Of a DNA stretch of 64,000 bases, positions 61,801-64,000 are shown piece after piece. The stretch covers positions 806,001-870,000 of the forward strand of contig NZ_NCSU01000007.1 of assembly GCF_002088945.1 (NCBI RefSeq). Reading direction: 5' to 3'. A program made the translations under genes and the position numbers. The stretch is from Henriciella pelagia. GTDB lineage: Bacteria > Pseudomonadota > Alphaproteobacteria > Caulobacterales > Hyphomonadaceae. A model generated the notes under the pieces. That model did no database searches and was not told the DNA's origin. It worked only from the letters and a program-made list of their open reading frames with translations. Numbering within the stretch: the stretch's first letter is position 1; each line of letters begins with the position of its first letter.

Positions 61801-64000
61801 GTGAATTCCGTAAATCCTAAATCGTTCAATGTGTTGCGTGGTCTGCTACTTGCGGCAGGGTCGCAGGCGATTGTCGCCGGTATGGGCGCGGTCGCGCAAG
61901 AGGCTGAGTCGCCTGAAGAGGCGGGCGACTACCGGTCTCTCGACACCGTCGTCGTTACCGCGCAAAAGCGGGAAGAAACGGCCCAGTCCGTTCCGATCTC
62001 CATTACCGCATTTTCCGGCGAAGCGATGGAGCAGGGGCAGCTGGCCACGCTGACAGACCTTGCCCAGGTGACGCCCGGTCTTGCTTTTAACACTTTCCAG
62101 CCAGGTCAGCCTGAGATCTCCATTCGTGGCGTTGGAACGAAAGAGGATGGCGCCGGGGCGTCCGATTCAACTTTGGTTATGGTTGATGGCGTCTATGTCG
62201 CCGCCCGGTCGGCCTCAAACGTCGATATATTTGATCTCGAGCGCGTTGAGGTGTTGCGCGGGCCGCAAGGCACGCTGTTTGGTAAGAACTCGATCGGGGG
62301 AGTCATCAACTATATTACCCGCAAGCCGGATGACGAATTTCGCCTGCGTGTGCGGCAAACGGTCGGCTCATATGACCAGTTCGATACAGCGGCAATGGTC
62401 AATGTGCCTTTAACCGATAATTTGTTTACAAAGCTGTCGTTCAACCGCCGATCATTTGAGGGTTATGACCGATGGATTGGTCCGGGCCGGGGCGATGAGA
62501 TTGGAGGAAACAACCTTTTTTCCTGGCGCGCACAGGCGCTGTGGGAGGCCGCCAGTGATTTGAGTGTTCTCGTGTCCCTGGATGGCGCCGACGAAGAGCT
62601 TGGTAATATTAATCGTCAACCGGTCGGCTCAGCTGGCCCGCTTCACGATTGCGGATGCGCGTCGGATCCCATGGCTGTTGATATTGCGCTTGGTGGTGCA
62701 GGCTCGGTGCGCACCTATCTTGGCGAAGAGGACAATGGCGGCGAACGCAATGTCTTCGGCGGTATGATTGAAATCAATAAGGATTTCTCATTCGCTACGC
62801 TGACCGCAATGGGTGCGTATCGGGAGTCCGAATATTACTTCTCTCACGACGACACGGGTTTGCCGCCGTCGCCGATGGTGGATTTGACGGGATCTAATGG
62901 CAATCCGACTGATCTGCTGTTGGGCGATCCGAGCATCGGCTTCACTTTCGATAACAGCGATATAGTCTGGGAGGATTCGCAACAATTCACAGGTGAGATT
63001 CGTCTGTCTTCTAATTCGGGCGGACCGCTACAATGGGTTGCCGGCGCGTTCGGTAGCATAGAGCAAATCGACAGAACAGAAGGTATTTTGTTTACTGCGA
63101 TTTCGGATGCGTCGCTCGATCCGAACTATGCGGAGGCGACGATGCTATTTGAGGGGAGTGCGGTTGCTGCGTTCGTTCAGGCGACCTATGACCTGACGGA
63201 TCGTCTAAGCCTCACAGCGGGCGGACGCTTTTCCTACGAGGAAAAGGAGATTGTTGCTTTCAACGAAATTCCCCAATCGCCAAGCTTGCAGCTTGTGCTT
63301 TCCGCATTCCCGCCGACAAAGGGTAAGGAAGACTGGGATAATTTCTCGTGGAAGGCCGCGGTCGATTACGAAGTGGTTGATGATGTTCTAATCTACGGCA
63401 CGGTCGCCACTGGCTTCAAAAGCGGCGGCTTCACCGGAGCAGCGACAACGGCTTCTGGCGCGACAACACCGTTCATGCCCGAGGAGGCGATGAACTACGA
63501 AATCGGGATGAAGGGGGACTTCCTCAACAGCCGGCTTCGCATCAACCTTTCTGGGTTTTACGTTGATTACGAGGACCTTCAGGTTACACGCTTCTTCCAG
63601 CCGCCGACATCCGGTGCAGGCGAATTTATCACCGAAAACGCCGCCGACGCCGAAATTATGGGTTTCGAAGGGGAGCTCACCGCTCTGTTGACCGACAATA
63701 TAGAGGTTGGAGGGTTCTACTCCCACCTTGACGCCACGTTTGAGAACTTTTTCGGCACGCCCGATATTTCAGGAAACGGCGACTTCACTGGCAAAACGTT
63801 GCGTCAGGCACCGGAACATTCCGGCGGCGGCTATATTCAATACATCCACGAGCTTGGTGCCGGCCACGGCAACCTGACAGCGAATGTTAATGTCAAATAT
63901 CAAAGCTCGTCGTTCACGAACGTGGACAACAATCCGCTTGACGTCATTCCAGAGCACACGGTTGGTGATGCGTGGCTCGCGTGGAATTCGGACAACGACA
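61801..64000 (+). CDS. TonB-dependent outer membrane receptor, partial
   Basis: The frame is open from GTG 61801 to the window edge (733 codons). GGGAGGG is about 8 bases upstream. A signal peptide (LRGLLLAAGSQAIVAGMGAVAQ), TVVVTAQKREETAQSVPISI, and the plug motif VEVLRGPQGTLFGKNSIGGVINYITRKP are followed by barrel strands. Only the last part of the barrel is missing. It belongs to the same class as the receptor at 44-46.5 kb. A palindrome CAAGCGCTTG lies about 80 bases upstream. Substrate unknown; it may import the pathway's substrate or a related compound. Confidence 0.92.
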   Translation, partial: MNSVNPKSFNVLRGLLLAAGSQAIVAGMGAVAQEAESPEEAGDYRSLDTVVVTAQKREETAQSVPISITAFSGEAMEQGQLATLTDLAQVTPGLAFNTFQPGQPEISIRGVGTKEDGAGASDSTLVMVDGVYVAARSASNVDIFDLERVEVLRGPQGTLFGKNSIGGVINYITRKPDDEFRLRVRQTVGSYDQFDTAAMVNVPLTDNLFTKLSFNRRSFEGYDRWIGPGRGDEIGGNNLFSWRAQALWEAASDLSVLVSLDGADEELGNINRQPVGSAGPLHDCGCASDPMAVDIALGGAGSVRTYLGEEDNGGERNVFGGMIEINKDFSFATLTAMGAYRESEYYFSHDDTGLPPSPMVDLTGSNGNPTDLLLGDPSIGFTFDNSDIVWEDSQQFTGEIRLSSNSGGPLQWVAGAFGSIEQIDRTEGILFTAISDASLDPNYAEATMLFEGSAVAAFVQATYDLTDRLSLTAGGRFSYEEKEIVAFNEIPQSPSLQLVLSAFPPTKGKEDWDNFSWKAAVDYEVVDDVLIYGTVATGFKSGGFTGAATTASGATTPFMPEEAMNYEIGMKGDFLNSRLRINLSGFYVDYEDLQVTRFFQPPTSGAGEFITENAADAEIMGFEGELTALLTDNIEVGGFYSHLDATFENFFGTPDISGNGDFTGKTLRQAPEHSGGGYIQYIHELGAGHGNLTANVNVKYQSSSFTNVDNNPLDVIPEHTVGDAWLAWNSDND

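Larger units (their letters stand above)
41373..64000. other. Putative genomic island, left part
   Basis: From the tRNA-Arg onward the sequence has visibly lower and more variable G+C, gaps of 300-740 bases without genes, two IS3-type elements and a self-contained catabolic gene set with its own regulators and receptors. No integrase or second tRNA end is in the window, so the extent and the mode of transfer are not shown. The right boundary is beyond 64,000. Confidence 0.6.

Overview
The window looks like part of an alphaproteobacterial chromosome. The evidence is a PhaR/PhaB pair, a ccmABCDG cytochrome c maturation operon, a psp operon with divergent pspF, an AcnA-type aconitase, TrmO, MnmC and a DUF2333 protein. 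A member of or near the Hyphomonadaceae would fit, but that is inference from gene content only.

Positions 1-41,120 read as core genome, with tightly packed, high-G+C genes. From the left these are: a truncated nitroreductase, an NfuA-type Fe-S scaffold and a DUF2333 protein; a four-gene secreted-protease cassette (S8 subtilase lipoprotein, membrane-anchored I9-like protein, small lipoprotein, M23 lipoprotein); lipid and CoA metabolism and detoxification genes (HSL esterase, DsbA-fold isomerase, two CoA ligases, two GSTs, an ABC ATPase); a WecG glycosyltransferase; pspF facing a psp operon that includes several very small membrane proteins and starts behind a sigma-54 promoter; mnmC; small stress and GNAT genes; a decayed CobW remnant at 24.9-25.1 kb; transporters, a flippase and YciB/IspZ; a MarR regulator with a histone-like lysine tail; ccmABCDG; acnA; phaR and phaB with a palindromic operator; and a thermonuclease-like lipoprotein.

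At 41.3 kb an intact tRNA-Arg(CCU) lies 128 bp after a degenerate copy of its own 5' half. Everything to its right has a different character: visibly lower G+C, long gene-poor gaps, two IS3-type elements (one complete, one a remnant) and specialised catabolic genes. I read 41.4-64.0 kb as the left part of a genomic island whose right end lies outside the window.

The island encodes what looks like one inducible degradation pathway. A TonB receptor, a cytochrome P450, a thioesterase and an alpha/beta hydrolase are on the minus strand. A FadR/GntR regulator leads a plus-strand run of eight genes with overlapping ends: an NMO-family flavoprotein, a thiolase-fold aldolase with its DUF35 partner, two acyl-CoA dehydrogenases, an acyl-CoA synthetase, a Baeyer-Villiger monooxygenase and an alpha/beta hydrolase. 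A TetR regulator and a second TonB receptor, cut by the window edge, follow the IS. The content suggests uptake of a bulky hydrophobic cyclic compound (steroid- or terpenoid-like), P450 and Baeyer-Villiger oxidation, ester opening, CoA activation, dehydrogenation and retro-aldol side-chain cleavage. The substrate cannot be named from sequence. A shared motif upstream of the receptor, the hydrolase operon, the P450 and the regulator suggests one regulon.
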